NCBI GenBank assembly: GCA_027922465.2
Contig: BQMF02000211.1
Span: 310,001 to 374,000 of the forward strand
Direction of reading: 5' to 3'
DNA: 64,000 nucleotides
DNA from: Turritopsis dohrnii
Lineage: Eukaryota > Cnidaria > Hydrozoa > Anthoathecata > Oceaniidae
Below are positions 31,900 to 44,612 of this stretch, one piece after another. Position numbers and translations under genes: made by a program. Within the stretch, counting starts at the first letter, position 1. Every line of letters begins with the position of its first letter. The notes beneath the pieces are model-generated. The model searched no databases, was not told the DNA's origin, and was given only the letters and a program-made list of their open reading frames with translations.

Positions 31900-34800
31900 T
31901 TAAATAATAATTGACGAATTTGACTACAGATTTAAAACTCTATTTTTTAAGAAAGAACTTCACATCATCTAATTGAGAATCATGTAGAACTATAAAGTTT
32001 TATTCCGCCTTTCCAATCATAATTTCCACTGAAATATTTTTCCTGGCGACAACTTTGTACTATATAAACTTAATCAGATGATAATTTCAAGTGACACTTC
32101 AAATCGAAAGTAACTGAAATCATCAGATGTAATCTTCTCAAGTCATCGCAAAAGATTGATGTTGAATATCTTTTCATTTTGTTTCTGGTTCTACTTCAAT
32201 TAACAAGTTCAAAATGAGAAGAAACAAGATGTCATTACAGGCATATGGATTTCTGCAAAATCAGCTGAAGCATGAAAAATGGAAGATGGCGTCCTTGAAA
32301 TTTGAAAAAATGAGTTTGAATGAATTTTAAATTACATTTAATACCAATACACACTGTGCATTGTAAAAACATAATTGACACAATAAGAAACTGTTTTAAC
32401 ATCTGTTTTGTTAGTTCTAACCCAAGTTGGAAATGTATCGTTAAGACAGAAGGTCATAGTGTGGAAGTTCAGCTAGCAACATCCCTCTACATGTTTTGCG
32501 TTTCACCAATTTCTCAGACGTACCATTGGCACTAATCGACTGGTTACTGAAACTACGTGCTATTTTCTTGAATACTTAAATGCTTTGTGGAGGCAGTGTC
32601 ACTTAAAATACCTTCAAGAGTTGTATTTGCTTCAGCAATTTCTTCTTCTGTGTCTTTAAACTTAGGTTTAAAACAGGTTTGCAGATTAATCACACTTTGT
32701 GGATATTCATTAACCGGAAGATTGCGTATTATGTATAATCCAGTTTCAATTGTGTGAGCAAAATTATTCTATAACGTCAGCTTCATTAATCCACTGTCAT
32801 CGTTTACGGCCACATCCTTTCTATTTGCAAACCCTCTTAAAATATCAGTTGGTTTCCCAATGGCATTCAGGTAGGCTTTCACTGATACAAGCTTCTTCTC
32901 AGGCAGTCGCATTTCCTGTTTTCGTTTAACGAGGCGACATCTGTGACTGGAATATCTCTTTTTTATTCAAACGGCGTTTGTGTGTTATCAACTCTTTTTT
33001 TTGTTAATTATATCAGTGGCATTCTTGTCAAATATATTTTGTTCTCTTGGAACATTGGTTCGCTTGATTGGAGATCTGTACGAAACACTGTATTTGTAGT
33101 TTAAAATTGTACTTGATGTTTGATCCTTGATCTGTTTTGACAGGAGACACATGATGAATATATCCATCAATGTAATGTTTATTATATACATATACATAAT
33201 ATACATCAATGTAATCTTTCCGGAGTATTATTTTTTAACACATGGCTGTTAATGCTCAACACTTCACTTTGACATTAGTTATATACTCCTATCTTTGGTT
33301 CAGCCCAAATTGTTCCATGTATATGTATATCAATGTAACATTGATGTTCGACTACATTTCGTGCGGGCGGAGAAATTGTATCGAAACCAAATCTTTTTTT
33401 CAGTTTTCTTTTCCGAAAAATCATAAAAATCAAAATTACCGTTGTCTTTCTCCACATCAAAAGGGTTTCTTTCATATGTTTTCCTTTTCCTTAATATGTC
33501 TTCAGTTTTTTTTCAAGTTAGTGTAATGCTACTTCAAGATGCAAGCGCCACCTCCCTAGTTGTAAGTCTGCAGCCGGAGAAGTCAAACATTATAAAAGAG
33601 CAAACAACATAATAATTTCATAAGTCACCAATCCCGTTAATTTGTGGACAAAATTAAACTAGGAAAAACAAAATCCGAACTTTAAGCATCATTTAATGCT
33701 CGCTGATTGATAAAAAAGCATCCAACGGATAATAAAGTGAAAGCACTCATTTCAAGTCTGTCAGAAAATTGATTACCATCAGTATATAAAAAACGGGGAC
33801 AATAAAGCACATACAGGGAAGATATGAAGAGAAAAGGTTTATTAACATCTAATAAACTGAAATTAATCATTTAAAATAACTATTTGTTTTTTTCCCGGAT
33901 TACATTAGTCAAATAAAGAGAACTATTACAATTACAATTTCCGCATCAGGCATAGAGGAAATTGCTTGAGCTTAATTTTCAAGATATCTGAATGACTATC
34001 CATTCTTTTCTTGCTGCTTATGTGAGAACAGGTCTATGACATTTCCCAAAATATTGTGGTTCACATGGAGAATAAAATGATATTTGATAGAAGTGAACCA
34101 AAATCATTTGAAAAAAGAAGCTGTGTGGATTGAAGACTTTCACAATTGTATTGCCCTTCAACACTATTAAATCTATTACAACCAAATAATTTAAAATAGG
34201 TTAAACTTGTTAAAACTGAAGACCTCGTCTATTTATGATCAAATCTGCAAAAGTGCCAAATTTAACATCAGGACCTTGTTCTTTGTGCAAATCTTCCAAA
34301 TTTTTCCAGAAATGTGAATTTGGTAACATATTTAAGTAAACGTTACATGAAATTGTTCATAAATTGGATTAGCAGGAGCAGGAGAAACTTGAGCATTTCA
34401 AAGATTTTAATCCATGACAGTTAACAGGATGTTACAAGAAGAGAGCGTTAGCAATTCAAACATAAACACAAAAACGTTCAAATAATCCCATTGATAATAT
34501 AAATTGAATTACAAATTATGTTAATGCGCTTCTCCATTACGACTACCCTCTAGATCCGCCAATGTCTGCATATTACCACTTGAATGTTTTCATGGAGTTT
34601 ATAAATAACACAAATGTGCACGGAAAGACAAATGACACAATAAAACTTTGTTGGAACCCGTGTGGGGTGGGGTGGGGTGGTACAAACAAAACAACCGTTG
34701 TTTTTTTCTTATCATGTTGATACTGCATACATTTCTGCTGTGATATTACAAGGTTTTTCACAGCACAGTTTTGTTTATGATCAGATCTTCTTTTAAGAAT

Positions 34801-35735
34801 TTTTCCAAGAGTAAGCTAAACGTCAATATTTCCTCTATAAGGAATGTTCTCATGATAATATTTCGTTTGCAATAGTAGATTAAGACATGAAAGAAGTCTT
34901 AAAATTCTTCTTATTTAAGAAGTTCCCGTTACAAATTTGGTTCTACAAACCTATCTCTATTTACCCTAGGTGCCCACTAGCATTGCGCTATTACCACTTG
35001 TCTCCTATTCACTGATGCTCCAACTACCTCTTAGTATCACTATCTCCGGTATAAAATTTAATCACCCTCTGAAGTAACTCCCACCAATATATATAACTGT
35101 TAAGTCTAATGCCTATTATATTATACTTAGCTAAACAAGATGTAAATTGGTTTTATCCAAGCTACTATTTATCATGCCATTTTTAACATGTAAATATCTC
35201 CATAGATTTATATATGGCATTTATCTAGACCATCTGAAAATGTATCTAGAGCATTTTTGTGAAGAAATACATTCTATTCTATTCTACGAACTACTTCTAC
35301 AACTTCCTCAAAACATAAACGGAATCGGTTGATCGGTGTTTCACGTGCTCTGTGCATATTTTACGGACTTGATAGTAAGACTTTTAAAGATTGAATTAGA
35401 AAGTTTTCAACTGCTAAAATAACCTCTAAAAGTATTTCAAAGGTATAAAAAAGTTAATACTTTGAGTTAATATTAAAAGTGGCCTTTTGTATAACATTTA
35501 GCATAGAGTTTTGGGTCTGTCATTAACTTTTCTGAATAAACAAGCAATCCGAAATCCGAACGGACTTTCCGAAAACAGCAAAAAGTGAGATTTCCTTCGC
35601 TTAAAGGCGCGGAAATTGAATTAGCACACACGCCTCATATGTCGCTGGTCGCATTATGTATAAAAGCTGGTTACTTTTCAATGAATTACAATCACGTACA
35701 ACTAGGTTGAAGAAGTAGAGAAATAACAGTTTGGA
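31900..35735. other. Long stretch without a recognised gene
   Basis: Only short frames on both strands, none with a motif I trust. Near 32,225-32,290 a degenerate relative of the 18,591-18,791 frame occurs. ATCAATGTAA words repeat near 33,165-33,215, and GGGGTGGGGTGGGGTGG sits near 34,665. CTTCATTTAAT-like AT-rich DNA makes up most of the rest. Confidence 0.4.
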
Positions 35736-35739
35736 TCGG

Positions 35740-36032
35740 TTTATGGCAAGTAAGTAAGAGTGCTTTAAGCCTTTAGACTTCCATCGGTTATGGTTGGTTA
35801 TTCTGCCCGCCGATTGCAACTTGTATTTCATTTACCGCCAGAGATTCCTGTACCATTGCCATAACTTGCCCGAAAGCCAGTTTGCAGTCAGTCGATGGCT
35901 CCAATCGGGCTGCTACGCTACTTTTAAAGCGCATGGGAGAGGAGTATCGAGATACGACATGACTGGACCTGAACACGGTTCGCAGCGATCACACGCGAAA
36001 GCACTAGCCACTACACCATCGCTTTGGTCTTC
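35740..36032 (-). mobile_element. tRNA-derived SINE, TTAC-tailed family, copy A (most complete)
   Basis: Minus strand: tRNA-like head at 36,030-35,960 with A box GATGGTGTAGTGGCTAG and B box GTTCAGGTCC. The body follows (GCGCTTTAAAAGTAGCGTAG, CGATTGGAGCCATCGACTG, ATCTCTGGCGGTAA, CGGGCAGAATAACCAACCAT), ending in CTTACTTACTTG. Three other copies share the body and (TTAC)n tail (44,490, 45,850 and 63,385). The head looks most like tRNA-His, but this is tentative. Confidence 0.75.
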
Positions 36033-36151
36033 ATAAAATGAATCTTCGTAAAATCGGCGCATGTTTTCAGATAAATCATACCTTCTCATTTGTCTTCGTT
36101 AAAAAATAAGCATGTCTTTGCAAGTATTTCTACATTTTCATGAATTTTTTT

Positions 36152-38160
36152 AAGCTTATCGCTTGCTTGCTTCGATCACTCGTAAACACAACAGGTAAAA
36201 ATGTTTAGGTTACTTTCTTATTCAATTACATCAGCATTTATTACATTTTTGCTTGTGTTTCATTCTAGTCAGATCTGCGAAGAACGATACAAAAAATATG
36301 TCGACAAGGTAAGTCATTAAGTTATGCTCACAAAGGAAACTGTGTACAAGGACATTTAGAAGACTTGATTCTGCTAATGCTTGGGATAATTTTGGAACAA
36401 ACATCGAAGGCAATTTTGTATATGAGAAGGTTGTGGGCTACAGATTGTACAAGCTTCAGTAATGCTTTTGCAACAAGGCTGTTATTTGCATTTTTAACAT
36501 GTGTCAGGAATCCATTGGTACAACTTCTTTTTTTTATTTTTCAGTCCTTATACACGTATGTCATTGAGGGAGTTGGGAAAACCAGAAAATGATGACAAAA
36601 GGTTTTTAAAAGCTTGGTAGAAAATCAAAGCTCTACCACCAACTAACCCCAATTCATTCTGGGTTATTGCAACTTTTCATGGTGAATCATTCAAGGACAG
36701 AGTAATTCCTGTTCCAGAGGGTGCAAAAGTGTGGAATGGATATTGTCAACATGGAAATGTACTATTGATGAACTATTGGGATCAAACATCAGAAAAAGGT
36801 CTTCAGTATGGTCTTCCAAACTGGTTGGTGGACGATTCAGTCGTAATCGATCATAACGAAACACGAATACCAAACCCACTTCGTGACTTCACCCTTCCAA
36901 ATAAGCTTCCAACGTATAGCCAAAAAAATGTTTATGGGAAAGAGATAGGCTAAAGTACGATCCGATATCCTCAATCTAGAATCCAAACGCCAGACTTTGC
37001 AAAGACTGATGTTGATGCACATAATGAAAAGTTGGTATTTGACCAGGATAGTCTCTTATATCCCTTTCAAAAAGCTGAAGGCCAAAATGTGTGTTCAAGA
37101 GATTGCATTGATGTAGAAGGACAACTTGGATACGCATACTCTATCGGATCGTTGGATCAGAAAGTGTGGCCTAAAATAACAAAGAAAAGAAGTATTCTCA
37201 CTAGAAGAAGAAAAAGCAAATTTCGACATGGCGCTAAGGACAAAGGGAAGGGAAGCTTTATTTAACGATATCAGCCATATCCAAAAGATTGGTTGGAAAA
37301 CCCCTATTCATCATCAAAAGTTTACGCAAGATTTATGAATGACGCCAGGCGAAGAAAGAAAGCAACCGATTAAAAGGTTCATCGTGAAAGTTGAAAAGAT
37401 CAGCAATGATGAGTATAATGGCTCTTATATGATTCATGCCTATCGAAAGTTGCATAATGGGAAGAACAGATTTCTTGGTCTGCACGGTGTGCTTAGTCGC
37501 TGGAATCGAAAGACCTGCTCAAACTGCCAACTTCACAGTTATTCGTTTGCAACTTTTGAAATCCCACAAAAGTTTATCCGAAAGAAGGTAAAAAACCGTC
37601 GTTAAACGATTACACAGTAATGATCAGCAGCAAGGATCCACATAAAGGAACGCAATCAAATCAGCAAGTTGCGCTTCAGGATGAAGATGACACAAAGTTA
37701 ATAGCAAGATTCTTTTTGCTTTTGCCAGAAGAATAGACACAAAGGAACAAATATATTATGGAAATGCTAAAAATAGCATAGTTCCAACATTCGTGACGCC
37801 ACATATATTACCAGATATTTTGAATCAATGGAATCTCGCCTTCTTGGCTGCTATGTGGGTTCTAAATGATCTGCTGCTTGACCTCATCCCGCATTTCTCA
37901 GCCGAAGATGATCGTGAACGAACTTGTCGGCAATTCATTAAATAATCGCAACAAAAGAGCGGAACATAGAATTTATATCTACCTTTTGGCTGCTATTCAC
38001 AGTTTTTCTGATTTTTGAGGTTATTATCGTTCTTATTATTATTCCTTTAAGTTTGTTGAACCTAAATGTGATTTTTTTAAATTTTTAATTTGTCCATGGA
38101 ATCTTTACATAACAGAAAAATATTAAAACGATTAAAAAGCGTCGTTATGTATAATCTCCA
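36152..38160 (+). repeat. Left arm of a large inverted duplication (tyrosinase locus)
   Basis: This arm matches 40,555-43,820 in reverse orientation from the upstream intron/5' region (GCTTGCTTGCTTCGATCACT), through both exons, to 3' flank (AGCGTCGTTATGTATAATCT). Introns and flanks are included, so this is a DNA-level duplication and not retrocopying. This arm is shorter because of internal deletions. Confidence 0.8.
36298..37736 (+). pseudogene. Tyrosinase pseudogene
   Basis: Exon 1 ATGTCGACAAG (36,298-36,308) with GTAAGT, and exon 2 from 36,545, mirror the gene at 41,161-43,666. A TAG interrupts LKAW*KIKALPP near 36,618. After YCQHGNV the coding jumps to MNYWDQTSE, deleting the WHR copper-binding helix. 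Another stop follows GKEIG, and a ~490-bp deletion after HNEKLV removes the whole CuB domain (HNQIH and the FHHCNVDR motif). Frameshifts and stops recur further on (near 37,190-37,265 and 37,338), and the 3' end keeps LIARFFLLLPEE. It cannot make an active enzyme. Confidence 0.85.
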
Positions 38161-40554
38161 CATCTTCTTAAGTTTGTAAATGCAGTAAATGAAGAAAGAA
38201 GGTCTCAATATTCTTATAAATTGGAAGAATATCCAAACATTTTCCTTTAAGAATATCATTCACAATAAGAATTACCTTCTTTCTGAATTTACTGACTTCT
38301 ACAGGGCAATTCTTCAGGGTTCTTCCGGAAACAAGGAAAAATAGTTGGAAATTCGTGAAGTATTTTTTGTAAAATATTTGAAAGTCGCGAGCACAAAAAA
38401 TCGTGAATCTTAAGAAGGAAAAATTCGCGAATATTTGCTCACGATAATTTGAGCTCGTGACTTTTTGTGTACGCGACTTTTCGTGACTTTAAGGTATGCA
38501 TAAACATTGATCCAAATGAATTTTTGAATTTTAAGTTTATTTTCTAAATCTGCAATAAACATGGGGCAAATTGAAGGTTAGAACCATATGGTGCAAAACA
38601 GCTGCAGCATTATAACACCACCTCTTGTTATGAATAAAATAGATACAAACTTCATCCATCCGAAATAGAGCTTTTATTTTGTTACACTGAAACCATTTTA
38701 TGTCTTAAATTGATTTGTAAGTGTAAACGAAGCTTAATTAATGACCACCAGAAATTGCAACAAAAAAAATGTACTTGCATGAAATGTAACCTTGGATACG
38801 ATAAAAACGAAAAATCTATCGGAATACTGCAAACAAAGTAAACAACGCAACGAGAAAATTGCTTCTCGGATGATTGCCCACAGTAATTTGCTTTCGAAAA
38901 ATTCTAGCTTGTGTACGTTCATTAAAATTTATATTTTGTGTTTTCTAAGCTGTACTAAGCTACCATTTTGGCCGGAGGAGGAGGAATAGTAGTCCAACAG
39001 TGTTCGCTTTTGCTGCTACCGTAATAAAGATGGTATTTGGTGGCACCATATACTTTCAATTAAGAGATCCAAGAATGTTCTGAATCTCTTGGCAAAATGA
39101 CAGCATGCAAATTACAAAACTGCTTATAAAATCTTGAAAATCTTTTGTACCTACCATGTTAATAGCACCATGGTGACAGACAGAGATTATATTCATCAAA
39201 CAATTGCGACACAATTAAGAGGTACTCTCATTCACTGCGATGTTTTACTTGGAAAGGTAAATAAAAGAAAAGAAGCTTTGTTATGTTTACAAACGAAGTA
39301 TGATGTAGGAATGCCTTGGTTATGTGACACCTCTTGGCCTTTCCCTGAGATATTTTGGTTTCACAAAGTGGAGAACATTTGTAAAGTTTTGCATAATCAA
39401 ATATTTACATTTGTGAACATTGTGTGTGTGTTTTATGTTGTTTAAAGTATAATGTTTGTTGACAATATATTCGGATATGATGAAATACACTCTTTTTTTT
39501 TATAAGATCAATTTTATAAGAACAATGAGGCTCAAAATGGCCAAAAAATAACAACAATTTAAGAACAGCTCTGGGGCTCAAACTTTTTCTGAAATGTCTT
39601 TTTCTTCTTTTTTCTCCTTTTCTTGTTGAAAAATGTAACAGAAGATATTCTAGTTTACAGTTTAAAATTAAAAGAATAAAAACTAGGTTCAAAAAGTAAA
39701 CATAAGTATATGATAAGTGAAACTGCGAAGCTTTTTGAAACTAGATTTCTGTGTAAAAATAGCACAAAAATAAGAACGAAATAAGAACAATTTGAGGCTG
39801 AAAGTGGAAAAAAAATAAGAACATTTGAGCCTCAACTCAAATTTCATGGTTCTTATAAAATAAGATTGTATATAAAATAAATACTTTCACAAATCTGAAA
39901 TCGTTTTTTGGTATCTCATTTTTGAGATTTCTGATTTCTATATAAACCATGAATTATGTTTTTTATTTTTTCATTTATTATATCTTTCTTTGATGAGTTA
40001 CCGATGAATCTGTTCGAGGTCTGCTTATTCACAAGCCTGCTTTTGCTCTGTCCACAAGGCTTCTTTCTAATACGTTTTTTGGCTTCTGCTTCTGATGCAA
40101 AAAATTGTATTTGTTGATATTACGTGTTTTTATATTTGGTAGCTTATGTTTATATTCTGTAGTCAACTACAAATTAATCTTTTTTCATGAGCTTTGTGAA
40201 AGCTGTTTATTCTCAAGCGATCTTATAATCAGTCTACACTGCTTGTGGTTTTCTTGCTACTGCGTTTTTTGACTTCTGATTTTTATACAAAATGATGGTT
40301 GTAATACACTGTTTTATTTTTGCCGAGATTTTCGAGATTTCCACTGTTTCTTATTGTCCTGAAAGAACCTGAAAACCAATTAAACAAACTTCTGAAGTGT
40401 AAAGAATATCTAATTATCGAAAAGCTGGAAAAATTGGCTCTATCCTGGTATATAATTTATGGCCAGCTGACAGAAATTCATTGAAATAAATGCGATTATA
40501 ATTCTTGATTTCATTTTTTTGAAATATTCTCTATTACTTCAAAACTTAAAAAAA
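38161..40554. other. Spacer between inverted arms, repeat-rich, no gene
   Basis: It contains a TTCGCGA/TCGTGA-rich patch (38,345-38,490), a CCATATGGTGCAAAACAGCT repeat (38,584-38,700) also found near 45,477, the CCATTTTGGCCGGAGGAGGA repeat (38,905-39,060), and AAGAACAATTTGAGGCTC words (39,500-39,850). The frame at 39,134-39,445 (103 codons) has no recognised domain. Confidence 0.45.
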
Positions 40555-40747
40555 GTCGGAGATTATACATAACGACGCTTTTTAATCGGTTCAGTATTTT
40601 TCCATTACATAAAGATTCCATGGACACATTAAAAATCGAAAAATCACATTTAGATTAAACAAACTTTAGAGATTAAAATATATTGCTACAATAATAACCT
40701 CAAAATTCAGAAAAACTGTGAATAGCAGCCAAAAACCATCAAATGTA

Positions 40748-40850
40748 GACATAACTTCTATCAAAGGTAGACATAACTTCTATCAAAGGTAGACATAACT
40801 TCTATCAAAGGTAGACATAACTTCTATCAAAGGTAGACATAACTTCTATG
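40748..40850. repeat. 22-bp tandem repeat, about 5 copies
   Basis: The unit AAAGGTAGACATAACTTCTA plus TC repeats in tandem, with small differences in the first and last units. It lies just 3' of the tyrosinase gene, at a point where the left arm has a single related segment (TAGAATTTATATCTACCTTT), so the expansion happened after duplication. Confidence 0.8.
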
Positions 40851-41160
40851 TTCCGATGTTTCGTTGCAATAATGGACAGGTTCGTTTACGACCACCTTAT
40901 GCTGAGAAATGGGCGTTCAGGTCAAGCAACAGGACATTTAGAACTCTCATAGAAGCCTAGATAGCAAGTTTCAATTGCTTCAAAACATCTAATAACACAT
41001 GTGCCGGGATGAAGGCGGAACATAGAATGATTAGACTTGTACTTTAAAACTTTAAAAGTTCAAAATCGCGAAAGTTATGCTTATTTAGTAATTGCCACTG
41101 TCACTCATGAGAAATAAATTTTTTTTATAATTTTCATAAACATATTTGGTCCCTTTGCGT

Positions 41161-43666
41161 CTATTCCTCTGATAAAAGCAGAAAGAATCTTGTTATCAAC
41201 TTTGTGTCATCTTCATCCTGAAGCGCAACTTGATGATCCGTTTCCGTACTTTTATGTGGGTCCTTGCTGCTGATCACTACTGTGTAGTCGTTTAACGACG
41301 GTTTTTCACCATCTTTCGGATAAAACTCTTGCGGTATTTCAAACGTTGCGGACGAATAACTGTGAAGTTGGCAGTTTGAGCAGGTCTTTCGATTCCAACG
41401 GCTAAGCACACCATGTTGACCAAGTAATCTTTTTTTCTTCTCATTATCCACCTTTCGATATGCACGAACCATGTAAGAGCCTTTATACTCATCATTGCTG
41501 ATCTTTTCAACTTTCAAAAGGAACCTTTTAATCGGTTGCTTTCTTTCTTCGCCTGGCGTCACCCACAAATCTTGCGTAAACAATTGATGATGAATTGGGG
41601 TTTTCCAATTAGCCTTTGTGATACGACTAATATCGTAAAAGACAGCTTGCCTTCCCGTTTCCTTAAGTGCAATGTCGAAATTTGCTTTCACTTCTTCCAG
41701 CGAGGATACTTGTTTTCTCTGCAGGGATTTCACTGTTATCTTAGGCCAAATTTCTTGATCCAACGATCCGATAGAGTATGTGTATCCAAGTTGTCCTTCT
41801 ATGTCAATGCAATCCCTCGAACACACATGTTGTCCTTCAGCTTTTTGAAAGGGATACAACAGAGTATCCATGCTCAATCGCTGGTGTTCGCTTTGATGAG
41901 GAGTCGATCCTTGCTGCACTGGATAAGCACCTTGATCTATTTTATCATCATGCATCCATTCAATATCGAAGGATTTAGTGTGACCCCATTTTTTCTGCCA
42001 CACCCAGAACATTCGGTCAACATTGCAATGGTGAAAAAAGAATAAAGGATCAAAAGATGCCACTTCATTCGCACCCATGTCTCCGTTTGCCCCAGAAATT
42101 ATTCCGGCATTTCCTCCACCCATGCTGGTACCTTCTATATATGTGTACCCACCAACAGCTATATGGATCTGGTTATGGGGCGCTTCCAAAGAAACACTTT
42201 CAGCAAATTGGCTAGCCGACTGCGTGTTTGAAAAAATGTTATAGTTACCTTGACTTAAACAATCAATGTAAAGATTTTTGATGGACCCTTGCCGAAAGAA
42301 CGACTTGGTGTTCAATGCAGTTGTGACATTTGTCTGCAAAGCCTCGGTTAGGTCCACGTTGTCAATTACCAACTTTTCATTATGTGCTTCAGCAATCGTC
42401 TTTGCAAAGTCTGGCGTTTGGATTCCAGATTGAGGGTATCGGATGGTACTGTAGCCTACATCTTTCCCATATGCATCTTTGTCGCTGTTTGTTGGAATCT
42501 TTTTTGGAAGGGTGAAGTTACGAAGTGGGTTTGGTATTCGTGTTCCGTTATGATCGATGACGACTGAATCGTCCACCAGCAAGTTCGGAAGACCATGCTG
42601 AAGACCTTCTTCTGATGTTTGATCCCAATAGTGCATAGCGATATCCTCGTCAGGACAAACAGTTTGAAGGGCTTGCTCTAGCCGAAGAAGATAAAATCTA
42701 TGCCATGTAGGGAAAAGTACATTTCCATGTTGACAATATCCATTCCACACATTTGCATCCTCTGGAACAGGAACTACTCTCTCCTTGAATGGTTTACCAT
42801 GAAACGTTGCAATCGCCCAGAATGAATTGGGATTAGTCGGTGGTAGAGCTTTGATTTTCTGCCAAGCTTTTAAAAATGCAAATCTTTTGTCATCATTTTC
42901 TGGTTTTTCCAACTCCCTCACTGACATACGTGTATAAGTACTGAAAAATAAAAAACAATGGTACCAATGGACTGTTGACACAAGTTCAAAATACAAATAA
43001 CAGCCTTGATGTGAAAGAATACATACATATACACATTTGAAAATTGCCTTCGATATTTGGTCCCAAAATACCCCGTTAGTATCACCTATTTGTCACTTAT
43101 AAGTCAACAGTAGCACATTCACGTGGTTTCCAAGTAAAAATTTCGTAAATGGTTGGGTAACCTTTAAATAACAATAATATTCCTCAAGACAACGTAGTGT
43201 GACATTTAGTCATTACGGACCTTACGAAACTACGACGGCAACGTGGACGACGACGTGAGGCAAAGAAAAAATTCACTTTACTCCATAGATTTTCTTTAGA
43301 GTGCAAGTCTATTTGACGCTATACTATTGGAAAATGTTTTTAATTTTACGAATATCATTATTGGTATGTTCTACGCACAACGTGCATAGTAATATTTTTG
43401 AAGTCGTACTGAAAACGAAGACATAAATTTTTCTCGGTTCCATCATGATTCTGTCTCTCTTAGTTCAGGAACCATTATAAACAAACTTTAAGCCAAGTGT
43501 ACAATTTCTAATATTTTGTGATTCATTGAAGATTAATATCTTGTACCTCGTGGTCTTCGTTGACGTCGTAGTTCTGTAACGTCCTTATTATTCATCTAGC
43601 ACTTCTAAACGTCCTTGTATGTAGTTTCCTTAGCGAGCATAACTTAATGACTTACCTTGTCGACAT
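41161..43666 (-). CDS. Tyrosinase (type-3 copper monooxygenase), two exons
   Basis: Exon 1 is 43,666-43,656 (ATGTCGACAAG, donor GTAAGT). Exon 2 is 42,940-41,161 (acceptor TTTTTCAG). The product is 596 residues starting MSTSTYTRMSVRELEKP; the same ATG is preserved in the pseudogene. Copper A ligands: FHG (~45 residues after MSV), YCQHGNVLF, and FPTWHRFYLLRLEQAL. Copper B: HNQIHIAVGG and FFFHHCNVDRMFWVWQ. These are the hemocyanin/tyrosinase central-domain motifs, so it should oxidise mono- or di-phenols to quinones (melanin, sclerotisation or defence). No signal peptide is evident, suggesting a cytosolic enzyme or a missed upstream exon. The C-terminal ~250 residues, including CSRDCIDIEG and an HxH-poor tail, are typical extra length. 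An open frame of 611 codons through exon 2 supports intactness. Confidence 0.88.
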
Positions 43667-43820
43667 ATTTCTTGTTTGGTTCTTCACAGATCTGACTAGA
43701 ATAAAAGAATGTAAGAACAAAAATGTAACAAATGCTGGCGTAAACTGAATAAGAAAGTAACCTTAATATTTTTACCAGTTGTGTTTATAAGTGATCGAAG
43801 CAAGCAAGCAACTCAAGCTA

Positions 43821-44489
43821 ACGAATACACTTTAAGGAGCCGATAGTTGATTTATATACTGTCTGAATTCATTTCCAAACTCCTAGTTACATACATAGAT
43901 CGATTTACTCAGTCATTATTTATACTTTCATGTGGTGAAATGTGAAGTTCCCGCTGATCTTTTTGTAAACTATTGACGTGGGTTTGAGGTTTGTGGCATT
44001 ATAGAATATGTGGCATCAATCAAGATCTGTCCAAAGCACATTGATTATCCAAGTGTTAAAATAAACAGGAACTTAATAGCACAAATTCACGATTGTTCGC
44101 TGCGATAACTCAATGTCGGGTATAATGCCGTCATATGCAAATTTATCGAGAGAAAATTATTCCTAATTCTGGTCTATGAAATGTTTTTTAATAACCTTTA
44201 TTAAGTCAATAATCAACCAATTAAATAACGTTCCATTCGTTTCTTATGATATGCAAGAAGCAAAGATACTTTGCTATGAAGGAGTAAGACCTGGGTAGAG
44301 CTGCAAGTGGAGCTATGACGTTATGTATACTCGCTAGTGTCATGGCGGCCAGTGTGTGTTATGAAAGAACAAATAACTTACTGAAAGAATATATTACATA
44401 TAGGTGTAACATGTAGGCGTCATATCTGCTTGCACCTGTCCATCTTCACCTTATTCAACTGCACACTGGCCTTCGAGTAAGTTAGTACA
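43821..44489. other. Upstream region of the tyrosinase gene, no gene seen
   Basis: AT-rich, with no convincing frame. It may contain the promoter and first non-coding exon of the minus-strand tyrosinase gene, but I see no defined core promoter. Confidence 0.35.
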
Positions 44490-44612
44490 ATGCTATACGT
44501 ATCTCTGGCGGTAACTCAACTACTAGTTGCAAGTTGGCGGACAGAATAGCCAACCATTACGGATGGAAGCCCAAGGACTAAAAACTCCCAGTTACTTACT
44601 TACTTACTTACC
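44490..44612 (+). mobile_element. TTAC-tailed SINE, copy C (5'-truncated)
   Basis: CAATGCTATACGTATCTCTG, GCGGTAACTC, CCAACCATTACGGATGGAAG, CCCAAGGACT and a (TTAC)4 tail match copies A, B and D. The tRNA-like head is absent. Confidence 0.75.

Larger units (their letters stand above)
40555..43820 (-). repeat. Right arm of the inverted duplication
   Basis: Reverse-orientation partner of 36,152-38,160, carrying the fuller tyrosinase copy plus flanks. Together with a ~2.4-kb spacer, the arms form a 7.7-kb palindrome-like structure. Confidence 0.8.

Noticed and set aside
40748..40850. Regular short repeats that might suggest a CRISPR array
   Set aside because: Units are directly tandem with no unique spacers, and the context is eukaryotic. 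The same applies to 53,641-53,718 and 57,672-57,864.
41536..42045. 169-codon plus-strand frame inside the tyrosinase gene
   Set aside because: Shadow of the conserved minus-strand coding region.
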